Below, piece by piece: positions 1-11,427 of a stretch of 64,000 bases of DNA. The position numbers and the translations under genes are program-made. How positions within the stretch are numbered: position 1 is the stretch's first letter; every line of letters starts with the position of its first letter. The notes below the pieces were generated by a model. The model saw only the letters and a program-made list of their open reading frames with translations, ran no database searches and was not told the origin of the DNA. Source of the stretch: PALSA-612 sp963773055 (GTDB lineage: Bacteria; Actinomycetota; Thermoleophilia; Gaiellales; Gaiellaceae); contig CAVYZL010000006.1 in the NCBI GenBank assembly GCA_963773055.1, positions 744,001 through 808,000 on the forward strand, written 5' to 3'.

Positions 1-1
1 C

Positions 2-2595
<2,594 letters not shown>

Positions 2596-2654
2596 CCCTC
2601 GATTTGCAGGCGTTTCCTCGTGTATGCTGCCCCGCCTAGGAGGGGGAGGGAAGG

Positions 2655-5484
2655 ATTTTCACGAGCGTTCTGCGGCGAACGGTTGTCGGCCTTGCGGTCG
2701 CTCTGTGCGCTATTGCTCTCGGGCGCAGCGGCGGCGTTCGAGCCGCTTCACGGTCCGCCGGGCCATCACCCCGGACAGCCGCCCCCGGCCGCGCCCTCCG
2801 GGCCGTCTGACGGCTCCCGGCCGACGAGCCCGCCGGGCGGGCCGCACGCGTCGAGCATCACGCCCGGTTCTGCGGCCGAGCTCGCGGCGGCGATGGCGAC
2901 CGACCAGGGCTTCGTCACCGGCGCCTCGTTCGAAACCAAGCCCCCGAGCGGCACGCCGGATGCGGTAGCCGACACGTCGCTCGCCGGTTTTCCGACCGAC
3001 GGCTCGACCTACGCGATCATGACCTCGGGTGACGCGACGGTCGCCGCCGGCTCTGCAGGATCAGTTCACCGGCGTCGGAGACAGGGCGGAAACGTCCGTG
3101 GCAACAGCGACTTCGACGTCTCGATCCTCAAGGTCGACCTCGACGTCCCGGCGGGCGCCAACTGCCTGACGCTCGATTTCCGGTTCCTGTCCGAGGAGTA
3201 CCCGGAGTACGTCGGCCAGTCCGGTCAACGACGCGTTCATCGCGGAGCTCGACACCTCCGACTGGACAACCGAGGACTCGTCGATCACGGCGCCGCACAA
3301 CTTCGCCTTCGACAGCCGAGGGAAACCCGATCAGCGTCAACACGGCGCGGCATGACCGCCGAGGCCGCTGCGGGCACGATCTACGACGGGGCGACACCGC
3401 TGCTCTCGGCCTCGACGCCGGTCACGTCCGGCGCGCACTCGGTCTACTTCTCGATCTTCGACCAGGGAGACAGCACGTTCGACTCGGCCGTCTTCCTCGA
3501 CGCGCTCGCGCTCGGCACGACCGGCCCCGGTGGCTGCCAGCCCGGCGCGACGGCGGTCGAGATGACGAAGACCGTCGACGACGGCCTCGTCGGGCCCGGC
3601 GACCAGGTTCGCTACACGATCACGATCACGAACGACGGCAGCTCGTCGGCAGAGCTGACGTCGATCTCGGACACGCTGCCCGACGGCTTCGCGTACGTGT
3701 CCGACTCGACGTCAGGCGTCTCCGAGAACGATCCCGACATCGAAGGGCAGTCGCTCACATGGGGCGGCCCGTTCACGGTGCCGGCGAACGGTCAGATCAC
3801 GCTCGCGTTCTCGGCCACGGCTGCGGACGAGCCCGATACGTACTTCAACAACGCGAATGCCCAGGCGACAGGCGTCTCGGTGTCGCCGACCGGCCCGACC
3901 GCGCCGGTGACAGTCGAGACGGCGCCGCCCGAGCAGGGCTCGATCGTCATCGAGAAGCAGACGGATCCCGACGGCGACCCAACGAGCTTCGGCTTCACGA
4001 CGAGCTACAGCGACCCGTTCTCGCTCTCCGACGGCCAGACGAACGAGTCGGACCCGCTCGACCCGGGCACGTACTCGGTTGCAGAAGGCGCGACGCCCGG
4101 CTGGGACCTGACCGACGCCACCTGCGACGACGACAGCGACCCCTCGGCGATCGACCTCGACCCGGGCGAGACGGTGACCTGCGTCTTCACGAACACGAAG
4201 CAGACGCCGCCGCCCGAGCAGGGCTCGATCGTCATCGAGAAGCAGACGGATCCCGACGGCGACCCGACGAGCTTCGGCTTCACGACGAACTACAGCGACC
4301 CGTTCTCGCTCTCCGACGGCCAGACGAACGAGTCGGACCCGCTCGACCCGGGCACGTACTCCGTGGCAGAAGGCGCGACGCCCGGCTGGGACCTGACCGA
4401 CGCCACCTGCGACGACGACAGCGACCCCTCGGCGATCGACCTCGACCCGGGCGAGACGGTGACCTGCGTCTTCACGAACACGAAGCAGACGCCGCCGCCC
4501 GAGCAGGGCTCGATCGTCATCGAGAAGCAGACGGATCCCGACGGCGACCCCACACGGTTCCGCTTCGAGACAACATATGGCCCCGACTTCCGGCTCTCGG
4601 ACGGACAGACGAACGACTCCGGCACGCTCGCTCCGGCCATGTATGGCGTCTCCGAGGACGAGCCGGACGGCTGGGGCGTGGCCGACATCGTGTGCGCGGG
4701 CGGCACAACGATCCCGCTCCTCGGCGCGGCGAGCGTCGTGGTCATCCTCGGCGTGGACGACTCCGTGACCTGCACCTTCGAGAACGCCCGCGTGTCCACG
4801 CCACCCCCTCCGCAGCCACCTCCGCCACCTCCGCCGCCACCTCCACCGCCGCCACCACCCCCGCCTCCGCCACCGCCACCACCCCCACCTCCTCCGCCAC
4901 CGCCACCACCACCTCCTCCGCCTCCTCCACCCCCGCCACCTCCGCCACCGACCAACGGGCCGACGGTGGGGCCGCCGGGTGACGGACGCCCGACCGGGAA
5001 GGTGACGGTGGGGAACCAGACGTTCGTCCCGAACGGGAGCGCACCGCTGCCGAACGGCGCGATCGTCGACGTCTCGAACGGCCGCGGCATCGAGCTGACC
5101 GACAAGGCCGGTCACGAGGCCGAGTTCTACGGTCTGAAGGACGGCGTCCCGAGCAAGTTCGTAGTCAAGAACGTCGGCGGTGTGATCCAGCTGCGGCTGA
5201 TCGGCGGCAACTTCAAGTCGTGCGGCACGCGGACGACGTCGTCGGCTGGCGCGACGAAGAAGCCGATTCGGCGGCTCTGGGGCAAGGGAAAGGGCAGGTT
5301 CCGGACGAGCGGCCGGTACGCCTCGGCGACCGTTCGAGGCACGTGGTGGCTGACGGCCGATTTCTGCACGAACACCCTCGTCCAGGTGCGTCAGGGGACG
5401 GTGACCGTGCGTGACTTCGTCAAGGGCAAGACGGTCATCGTCAAGCCGGGCAAGCCCTACCGCGCCTTCTCGAAGAAGCCCTGA
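2655..5484 (+). CDS. Secreted multidomain protein: choice-of-anchor L, DUF11, three SpaA-like repeats, poly-Pro, FecR-like end
   Basis: Predicted exported surface or matrix protein. A hydrophobic signal-like stretch (VVGLAVALCAIAL) is read about 2680-2720 in the frame one step before the main one. A choice-of-anchor L type domain follows (GNSDFDVSILKVDLDVP, FRFLSEEYPEY, SVYFSIFDQGDSTFDSA). Next come a DUF11 domain at about 3540-3925, three 95-residue prealbumin/SpaA-like repeats at 3931-4780, a run of about 50 prolines, and a basic C-terminal domain with Trp pairs (RLWGKGKGRF, RGTWWLTADFC, VRQGTVTVRDF). No LPXTG motif or membrane anchor is visible. Frame changes near 2757, 3052, 3222, 3325 and 3345 make the first third uncertain. 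The start is unclear: a strong AGGAGG lies at 2637 and the signal frame has only ATT at 2655. The C-terminal domain recurs in the next gene. Confidence 0.75.
3931..4780 (+). repeat. Three tandem 285-bp coding repeats
   Basis: Units begin at 3931, 4216 and 4501, each opening with GAGCAGGGCTCGATCGTCAT. Units 1 and 2 differ at only a handful of bases over 285, while unit 3 is similar for about 55 bases and then diverges. Each encodes one 95-residue SpaA/prealbumin-like domain ending FTNTKQTPPPEQ. The near identity of units 1 and 2 indicates a recent tandem duplication or ongoing homogenisation. Confidence 0.9.
4801..4950 (+). repeat. Poly-proline coding tract (CCN triplets)
   Basis: About 48 consecutive Pro codons, mainly CCA, CCG, CCT and CCC with one Gln early on, link the last SpaA-like repeat to the FecR-like C-terminal domain. 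Such a tract forms a stiff extended spacer and is known to require EF-P for translation. It is also a likely site of length variation. Confidence 0.85.
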
Positions 5485-5522
5485 CCTCGCGTAGAGTCCG
5501 TGGCGTGGGAGTGGGCGTGGGA

Positions 5523-6140
5523 ATGCGCTTCGGGATTCCGATTGCGCTTTCGCTCGTCGCACTGGTCGGCGCTGCGTCCGCGCAGGGAAGCCGGGAAGCT
5601 CCCGCGGCAGGGATCGTCACGGGCGGCCCGTCGCCCGGCCGTGCTCCAGGGACGGTCAAGCTCCCGGCTCGAGCCACGTTCGTCCCGATCACGAGCGGGG
5701 CAGGCACTACCTTCCGGCTCGACCGTCGACGTGTCGAACGGCAAGGGGATCCGGCTCACGGATGCTAAGGCGGAAAGTCCTCGACATCTACGGCGAGAAG
5801 GACGGCGTGCCGAGCCTGGCCAAGATCGTGCGCGTCTCCGGCGTCGTCGAGCTCCAGCTGACCGGCGGCAACTTCAAGGCCTGTCAGAAGCGCGACGACC
5901 GCGCCGCTCGGCAAGGTGGAGAAGCCCGTGCGCCGGCTCTGGGCGAAGGGCAAGGGCAAGTTCCGTACGAAGGGCCGCTTCATCTCCGGTGCGATCCGCG
6001 GGACGTGGTGGGAGACGAGGGACTTCTGCGACCGCTCGGGCGTTCGGGTGCGAGAGGGGACCGTGACCGCTACGAACCTCGTCACCGGCAAGAAGAAGGC
6101 CGTGCCGAAGGGCCAGATCTACTCCGTGCCGAAGCCATGA
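5523..6140 (+). CDS. Small secreted protein with the same FecR-like domain as the upstream gene
   Basis: ATG 5523 begins a clear signal peptide (MRFGIPIALSLVALVGAASA). The mature part aligns throughout with the C-terminus of the upstream repeat protein: STVDVSNGKGIRLTD, YGEKDGVPS, VELQLTGGNFKACQ, RRLWAKGKGKFRTKGR, RGTWWETRDFCDRSGV and VREGTVTATNL. It is thus a free-standing version of that domain, with two conserved Cys. The pattern, with a closing VPKGQIYSV, resembles FecR-type surface domains, but I do not claim a function. The frame moves by +1 near 5705, 5766 and 5890, and each correction restores the alignment with the paralogue. The stop overlaps the ATG of the next gene (ATGA). Confidence 0.7.
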
Positions 6141-6750
6141 GCGACGTCGCCCCGTCCTCCGCGCTGCCTCCCAAGGCGACCGACAAGAACTGGTCGCGGC
6201 GGCTCGTGATCGCGGGCGTCGTGCTCTTCGGGCTGGCTGATCCTCGCCTGGGTCGGGAGCGGCGTTCGTCCCGCGCTGGTGGGCGCATCGCATCGGCGAC
6301 CAGGCGAACGAGAGCTTCTCGGGCGGGATCTCGCTCGGCCTCTTCTACGGCTTCGTCTTCACGCTCGTGCCGCTCTTGCTCATCGTCTGGGGAATTCGCA
6401 AGCGGCGCTCGGCAAGGGCGTGGCTCTTCATCCTCGCGGGCGCGCTTCTGCTCGCGCTCCCGAACCTGTTCACGCTCGGGATCACCGTCGGCCGCGGCAA
6501 CGCGGCGCACGCCGGCGACCGCACGCTCGACGTCGAGGCGCCCGGCTTCCGCGGCGCGACGGTCGCCGGCGCGCTCGTCGCGCTCGCGATCGTGGGCTTC
6601 ATCTGGTACCTGCTCGAATCGCGGCGCCGCGCCCGCGAGGAGCTGCGGCGGCACAAGGCCGAGGCAGCGGCGTTAAGCCAACCCTCTGACGCGCCAGTAG
6701 GCGATCGCCACGCTGAGCACGCCGATGCCGAGCAGGGCGACCGTGCGTGA
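6137..6750 (+). CDS. Small multi-pass membrane protein, frameshifted
   Basis: I do not recognise a family. Starting at ATG 6137, a short polar N-terminus is followed by hydrophobic segments LVIAGVVLFGWLILAWVGS, GISLGLFYGFVFTLVPLLLI, AWLFILAGALLLALPNLF and ATVAGALVALAIVGFIWYLL, then a basic Arg-rich tail. This suggests four membrane spans and a cytoplasmic tail. Frame changes of +1 near 6227 and 6262 are needed to join the parts. The last frame runs on to 6750, 78 bases into the convergent rhomboid gene. One further extra base near 6670 would instead give a stop at the TAA at about 6674, so the true end is uncertain. Confidence 0.5.
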
Positions 6751-7530
6751 CGCGCTCACGTCCCTGAACGAGCGCCGCTCGCGTCCGAAGCCGGTCAGGG
6801 CGAGCGCGCCAAGCGCCCCGCCGATCAGGCCCCCGATGTGGCCGCCGATCGAGATCCCGGGAATGGCGAAGGTGAAGGCGAGATTGATGATGATCAGCGT
6901 CAGGTAGTTCCCGCCGAGCCGTCCCGTCGCCTCGTACTCGAGCACGAGGCCCGCGCCGAGCATCCCGAAGATCGCGCCCGAGGCGCCGACGGTGACCGAG
7001 TGCGGGCTCGCGTACAGCGCGCCCGCCGATCCCGCGAGCCCGGACACGATGTAGAGCAGGAGGAAGCGCCAATGGCCGAGCGCCATCTCGACCGGCGCGC
7101 CGAGCCACCAGAGCGCGAGCATGTTCATCAGCAGGTGGATCGGCCCGTAGTGGAGGAACGCGGCCGTGATCAGGCGCCACCAGTCGCCGTCCGCGACGAG
7201 CGGCCCGTAGAGCGCTCCGTGCTCGAAGATCGACCCGCTGGACCCGTTGATGTCGGCGCCCATCACCAGCTGGAGCAGGTAGATGCCGACGTTCAGTCCG
7301 ACGAGCGTCTTGGTCACGAACGCCACCGGGAGCGCCTGCGTGCCGCGGCCGACGTTCTTCACCCGCTGCGTCACCGGCTGTGAACGGAGCGCCTGGCCCG
7401 CGTGGTCGGGGCAGCGGATGCCGACCGGCGCAACGCTCATGCAGTCGACGCAGATCGGCCGGCCGCACTCCGAGCACGAAAGGCCCGTCTCGCGATCGGG
7501 ATGGCGATAGCAGGTCGCGACCTCGGCCAT
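6673..7530 (-). CDS. Rhomboid family intramembrane serine protease with N-terminal zinc-finger
   Basis: Membrane protease of 285 residues. The N-terminus has a B-box-like zinc-binding pattern (CYRHPDRETGLSCSECGRPI, then CVDCMS, CPDH), a common accessory in actinobacterial rhomboids. About six membrane spans follow. The HLLMN motif, the GASGAIFG loop with the catalytic Ser and the late GGHIGGLIGG with the catalytic His are all present, so it should be active. The start is ATG at 7530, only 24 bases from the divergent comB start at 7555, so the two genes share a very short promoter region. Substrate unknown. Confidence 0.92.
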   Translation of the reverse strand: MAEVATCYRHPDRETGLSCSECGRPICVDCMSVAPVGIRCPDHAGQALRSQPVTQRVKNVGRGTQALPVAFVTKTLVGLNVGIYLLQLVMGADINGSSGSIFEHGALYGPLVADGDWWRLITAAFLHYGPIHLLMNMLALWWLGAPVEMALGHWRFLLLYIVSGLAGSAGALYASPHSVTVGASGAIFGMLGAGLVLEYEATGRLGGNYLTLIIINLAFTFAIPGISIGGHIGGLIGGALGALALTGFGRERRSFRDVSASRTVALLGIGVLSVAIAYWRVRGLA

Positions 7531-7554
7531 TCCGGACTAGCGTACCGGCGGCTC

Positions 7555-8256
7555 ATGCGCACGCACGTCGCCTTCACGCCGGCCGAGGAGGTCGCCGCAC
7601 CGGTCGGCATCGTCGTCGACGTCCTGCGGGCGACGTCGACGATCACGCAGGCGCTCGGCGCCGGCTACTCGCGTGTCCTCTGCTGCTCGGAGGTGGAGGA
7701 GGCGCGGGCCGTGGCGGCCGCCGAGGGGGACGCGGTGCTCGCGGGTGAGCGCGGCACGATGCGGATCGACGGCTTCGACTTCGGCAACTCGCCGCGTGAG
7801 TTCCTCGAACCCGCTGCGGGCACCGTCGTCCTGACGACGACGAACGGCACGCGCCTGCTGCTCGCTGCCGCATCGCGCTGCGACGTCGTGCTCGTCGGCT
7901 CGCTGCTCAACCTCCGCGCGGTCGTCGAGGCGGCCCGTGCGGCGCAGGTGTCCGACGTGGCGGTGCTCTGCGCGGGCGTCCAGGGCGAGCTCGCGCTCGA
8001 CGACGCGTACTGCGCCGGGCGGATCGCGGCTGCGCTCGACGGCGATCCCGCCGACTCCGCGGCCGCCGCGATGCGGCTCGCGGAGACGTTCGGCTCGCAC
8101 GAGGCGGGCCTCGCCGCGTCCCAGAGCGCCAGAAACCTCCACGCGAGCGGCCTCGACGCCGACATCGCATGGTGCGCGCAGGAGAGCGTCCTCGACGTCG
8201 TGCCGCGTTTCGCGCGCATGGTCGGGGCGGCCGCGGAAGTTACGCTGACGGCGTGA
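7555..8256 (+). CDS. comB: 2-phosphosulfolactate phosphatase family (ComB-like)
   Basis: 233-residue protein of the ComB family, which removes phosphate from 2-phosphosulfolactate in coenzyme M or sulfolactate metabolism. Family signatures are VVDVLRATSTITQAL, the AGERGTMRIDGFDFGNSPREF stretch, TTTNGTRLL and a late CAGVQGELALDD. In non-methanogens the physiological role is often unknown, and no other sulfolactate gene lies nearby, so only the family assignment is firm. The start ATG 7555 was chosen because it gives the normal N-terminus (MRTHVAFTP). The stop overlaps the GTG of the next gene (GTGA). Confidence 0.88.
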   Translation: MRTHVAFTPAEEVAAPVGIVVDVLRATSTITQALGAGYSRVLCCSEVEEARAVAAAEGDAVLAGERGTMRIDGFDFGNSPREFLEPAAGTVVLTTTNGTRLLLAAASRCDVVLVGSLLNLRAVVEAARAAQVSDVAVLCAGVQGELALDDAYCAGRIAAALDGDPADSAAAAMRLAETFGSHEAGLAASQSARNLHASGLDADIAWCAQESVLDVVPRFARMVGAAAEVTLTA

Positions 8257-9687
8257 GCTACCGCTTCGGGTTCGGCCGCCCGCCCACGGTCGCCGCGAAC
8301 GGGATGGTCGCCGACGAGCCAGCCGCTCGCGACGCGTGCGGGGCTTCGCGCACTCGAGCAGGGCGGAAACGCCGCCGACGCCGCGCTCGCCGCCGCCGCG
8401 GTGCTCGCCGTGACCGAGCCGACCGGCAACGGCATCGGCGGCGACAACTTCGCGATCGTGTGGTCGGACGGGCGTGCGGACGGCCTCGACTCGGCCGGGG
8501 CGGCGCCGAAGACATGTCCGCACACGGAGGTGACGACCCACGGCTCGGACTCGGTAACCGTGCCGGGCGCCGTTGGCGGCTGGGCGGCGCTCTCCGAGCG
8601 ATACGGAAAGCTCGGCCTCGACCGCTGTCTCTCGGACGCGATCGACGCAGCCGAGAACGGCTTCGCCGTCACACCGCTGACGGCCGCGGCATGGGCGCGC
8701 GGCGCGCACGTGCCGGAGGAGTACCTGCCGGCCCCGAGCGTCGGCGAGATCGTCCGTCTGCCCGATCTCGGCAAGACGCTTCGCGGGATCGCGGAGCACG
8801 GTCCCATGGCGTTCTACCAGGGTGCTGTGGCGCGGTCGATCGCGTCGGTGACGTGGCTCGAGGAGGAGGACATCGCCGCGCATGAGGCACGCTGGGTCGA
8901 GCCGCTCCGCATCTCCTACCGCGGCCACGAGGTGCTCGAGCTGCCGCCGCCGACGCAGGGCGTCGCGGCGCTCGAAGGCCTTGGCCTGCTCGAGCGCTCC
9001 TCGCCGTCGCTCGCGTCGCAGATTCGCTGCATGCAGCTTGCCCTCGAGGACGCGCTCGAGCGCGTGCGCGACGGCGCGGACGTGTCGGAGCTGATCTCCG
9101 CGGAGTACCTCGATCGCCGGCGGACCGGTGAGGTTGCGCGGGTCGCCGAGCCTCCCGGCGGCACCGTCTACCTCTGCGCGGTCGACGGCGACCGGATGGC
9201 CGTCTCGTTCATCCAGTCGAACTACATGGGCTTCGGCTCCGGCCTCGTTGCACCGGGAACGGGCGTCGCGCTTCAGAACCGCGGCGCCTGCTTCGAGGTC
9301 TCGGGAGCGGTCGAGCCGGGCCGCCGGCCGTACCACACGATCATTCCCGGGCTGCTGCTCCGCGAGGGCGAGCTCGCTGGCCCGTTCGGCGTCATGGGTG
9401 GCTTCCTCCAGGCGCAGGCCCACCTCCAGCTCGTCTCTGCGATCGTCGACGACGGCCTCGATCCCCAGGCGGCGCTCGAGCGGCCGCGGTTCATGGTCGC
9501 CGGCGACGTCGTCCGGCTCGAGGAGGGGCTGTGGGAGCGCGATGCCGACCTGGCCAAGCTCGGCATCGAGACGGTCCGCGAGACGAACGCCGGCTACTTC
9601 GGCGGCGGGCAGGCGATCCTCGTCTCCGGCGATGTCCTTGTCGGCGGCTCCGATCCCCGCAAGGACGGATACGCCGGAGGGCTCTGA
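8253..9687 (+). CDS. Gamma-glutamyltransferase family protein, one frame change near the start
   Basis: Ntn-hydrolase that transfers or hydrolyses gamma-glutamyl groups. The start GTG 8253 overlaps the comB stop. After about 20 codons the frame changes by +1 near 8292, and the corrected reading is MVATSQPLATRAGLRALEQG followed by GNAADAALAAAAV. GNGIGGDNF and DSAGAAP follow. The likely nucleophile Thr starts the small subunit in EPPGGTVYLCAVD, followed by VSFIQSNYMGFGSG. The pattern resembles the YwrD-like subgroup rather than classical periplasmic Ggt, and there is no signal peptide, so a cytoplasmic enzyme is likely. It overlaps the MOSC gene by one base (TGATG). Confidence 0.88.
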
Positions 9688-10463
9688 TGGCGGGCAGCGT
9701 CGTCTGGATCTCGATCGCGCCCGTGAAGGGCCTCGGGCTCGTCTCGCTCGAAGAGGTCGAGCTCGAGTCGTTCGGCGCGCGCGACAACCGCCGCTTCTAC
9801 CTCGTCGACGAGGAGGGGCGGATGGTGAACGGCAAGGTGGCGCAGACGCTGCTCGCCGTACGCCCGGAGTACGACGACGCCGGCGGGCAGCTCTCGCTCG
9901 GCTTCCCCGACGGCGAGGTCGTGGCGGGTGAGATCGCCGTCGCCGAGCCTGTGACGACGAGCTTCTTCGGACGGCCGGTCGACGGCCGCGTCGTCGTCGG
10001 GCCCTGGTCGGAGGCGCTCTCCGCCTTCGCGGGCAGGTCGCTGACGCTCGTCCGGACGGAGGCTCCAGGGGACGGGTCGGACCGCGGCCGGACCGCAGGC
10101 GCTTCCCTTGTCGGCACCGCGTCCCTCGAGGCGCTCGCCTCGGCGGCTGGAGTCGACGCGGTCGACGGCCGCCGTTTCCGGATGTTGTTCGGCGTCGACG
10201 GGCTCGCCCCGCACGAGGAGGACGGCTGGCTCGGGCGCCGCGTACGGGTTGGCTCCGCGGTCGTCGAGCCGCGCGGGAACGTCGGCCGCTGCGCCGTGAC
10301 GACGCTCGATCCCGACACGGGCGTCTCCGACCTCGACACGCTCCGCGTGCTCGGCGCGTATCGCGGAGGGGTGCCGACGACGGAGCCGCTGCCGTTCGGG
10401 ATCTGGGGCGAGGTCGTCGAACCGGGTGGCGTGCGGCTTGGCGATAGCGTGGAGCCGGAGTGA
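9687..10463 (+). CDS. MOSC domain protein
   Basis: 258-residue protein with an N-terminal MOSC beta-barrel (WISIAPVKGLGLVSLEEVEL, GARDNRRFYLVDEEGRMV) and a C-terminal MOSC domain containing the conserved Cys in GNVGRCAVTTLDPDTG. MOSC proteins bind the molybdenum cofactor or move sulfur, as in molybdenum cofactor sulfurases and mARC-type reductases. No cysteine desulfurase domain is fused, although a class V aminotransferase lies further along the window. ATG 9687 sits on the stop of the preceding gene, indicating translational coupling. The substrate cannot be inferred. Confidence 0.87.
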   Translation: MAGSVVWISIAPVKGLGLVSLEEVELESFGARDNRRFYLVDEEGRMVNGKVAQTLLAVRPEYDDAGGQLSLGFPDGEVVAGEIAVAEPVTTSFFGRPVDGRVVVGPWSEALSAFAGRSLTLVRTEAPGDGSDRGRTAGASLVGTASLEALASAAGVDAVDGRRFRMLFGVDGLAPHEEDGWLGRRVRVGSAVVEPRGNVGRCAVTTLDPDTGVSDLDTLRVLGAYRGGVPTTEPLPFGIWGEVVEPGGVRLGDSVEPE

Positions 10464-11344
10464 CCGTCGTCGCCTCGATCGAAGTCGCGCTTGAGCCGGA
10501 GGCGGCACGAGAGTCCTTCGCGGAGAGCCTTGTACCTACCGCGAGCTGGACGCCGGACTGGGCGGCGGGAAAAACGATCGAGCTCGAGACTCGCTTCGAG
10601 CCCGTGGATGCCGGCACGCGCATCACCGTCGAGCTGCGAGGCTGGGACGGAGCGATGGAAGCCGTCACGGGGCCTGATGAGCGTGAGCGGGCGGCGTGGT
10701 TCGCCGAGCACGTGGTAGCGCCCCTCGTCCAGGCAGCGTCCTCGGACGAGCTTGCCGGCTGGATGACGGACCGCATCGCCAGGCGGCCGACGGGCGCTCG
10801 AGCACGTGCGATCTACCGCGACCCGGAGGAGCACAAGCCGGGCTTTCGCGCCGTGCTCGACGCGCTGGCGCCGGGCCCGGACGATCATCTACTCGAGATC
10901 GCGTGTGGCGGTGGAGTACTGCTCTCCTGGGCCCTCGAGACCGGCTGCCGCGCCACCGGCCTCGACCACTCGGAGGAGATGGTGCAGCTCGCTCGCGAGG
11001 TTGCGCCCGACGCAGACGTTGTGCTCGGAAAGGCGGAGACGCTGCCGTTCGAGGACGAGACCTTCACGTGTTTTGCGAGCGCGACGGCGTTCTTCTTCTT
11101 TCCCGATCCCGCGGCCGTACTGCGCGAAGCTCTACGCGTGCTACGGCCGGAGGGCCGGCTGGCGATCACCACGACGCCGCCGGAGCTGCGAGGAACGCCT
11201 GCGGCGCCCGAGCCGATGGCGAGCATCGGCCGCTTCTACACGGACGGGGAGCTCGCAGCGCTCGCCCAGCAGGCGGGTTTCGCCGACGTCTCGGTGACCC
11301 GGACGAGCCGAGGAGACCAACTCCTCACTGCCTGCAAGCCCTAA
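10460..11344 (+). CDS. Fusion of SRPBCC-like domain and class I SAM methyltransferase
   Basis: 294 residues starting at GTG 10460, overlapping the MOSC stop. Residues 1-95 look like part of a START/SRPBCC (AHSA1-like) fold: ELETRFEPVDAGTRITVELRG, followed by a tail-like helix with EHVVAPLVQAASSDELAGWM. Residues 115-294 form a Methyltransf_11 domain with the SAM-binding DHLLEIACGGGVLLSWAL, GLDHSEEMVQLAREV and a late LRVLRPEGRLAITT. The substrate is unknown. The two domains are not usually fused, so the SRPBCC part may bind a hydrophobic ligand for the methyltransferase. An artefactual fusion is unlikely because the frame is continuous. Confidence 0.8.
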   Translation: MTVVASIEVALEPEAARESFAESLVPTASWTPDWAAGKTIELETRFEPVDAGTRITVELRGWDGAMEAVTGPDERERAAWFAEHVVAPLVQAASSDELAGWMTDRIARRPTGARARAIYRDPEEHKPGFRAVLDALAPGPDDHLLEIACGGGVLLSWALETGCRATGLDHSEEMVQLAREVAPDADVVLGKAETLPFEDETFTCFASATAFFFFPDPAAVLREALRVLRPEGRLAITTTPPELRGTPAAPEPMASIGRFYTDGELAALAQQAGFADVSVTRTSRGDQLLTACKP

Positions 11345-11388
11345 ACAGGTCTCTACTCATCTGAGTCCAACAATGCAAAGGTGAGAGC

Positions 11389-11427
11389 TTGACAGGGAAC
11401 GTATGTTCGTATAGAACATACGTTCCC
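11389..11427 (+). promoter_or_regulatory. SOS promoter of imuB with two LexA boxes
   Basis: A -35 TTGACA at 11389-11394 is followed by a perfect 14-bp inverted repeat, GGGAACGTATGTTC (11395-11408) and GAACATACGTTCCC (11414-11427), with a 5-base spacer. Each arm holds one GAAC-N4-GTTC LexA site (11397-11408, 11414-11425). A -10 of TATAGA (11410) or TAGAAC (11412) is embedded in it. Two LexA dimers would cover the whole promoter. The first transcribed base should fall at or just before the GTG at 11428, implying a leaderless mRNA. Confidence 0.88.

Noticed and set aside
4801..4950. Long Gly-rich protein on the minus strand across the CCN tract
   Set aside because: It is the antisense of the poly-Pro tract; the plus-strand frame has flanking domains and the minus one does not.
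7537..10776. Very long open frame of about 1080 codons on the minus strand
   Set aside because: Arg/Ala/Asp-rich shadow of comB, ggt, MOSC and methyltransferase genes, caused by high GC.
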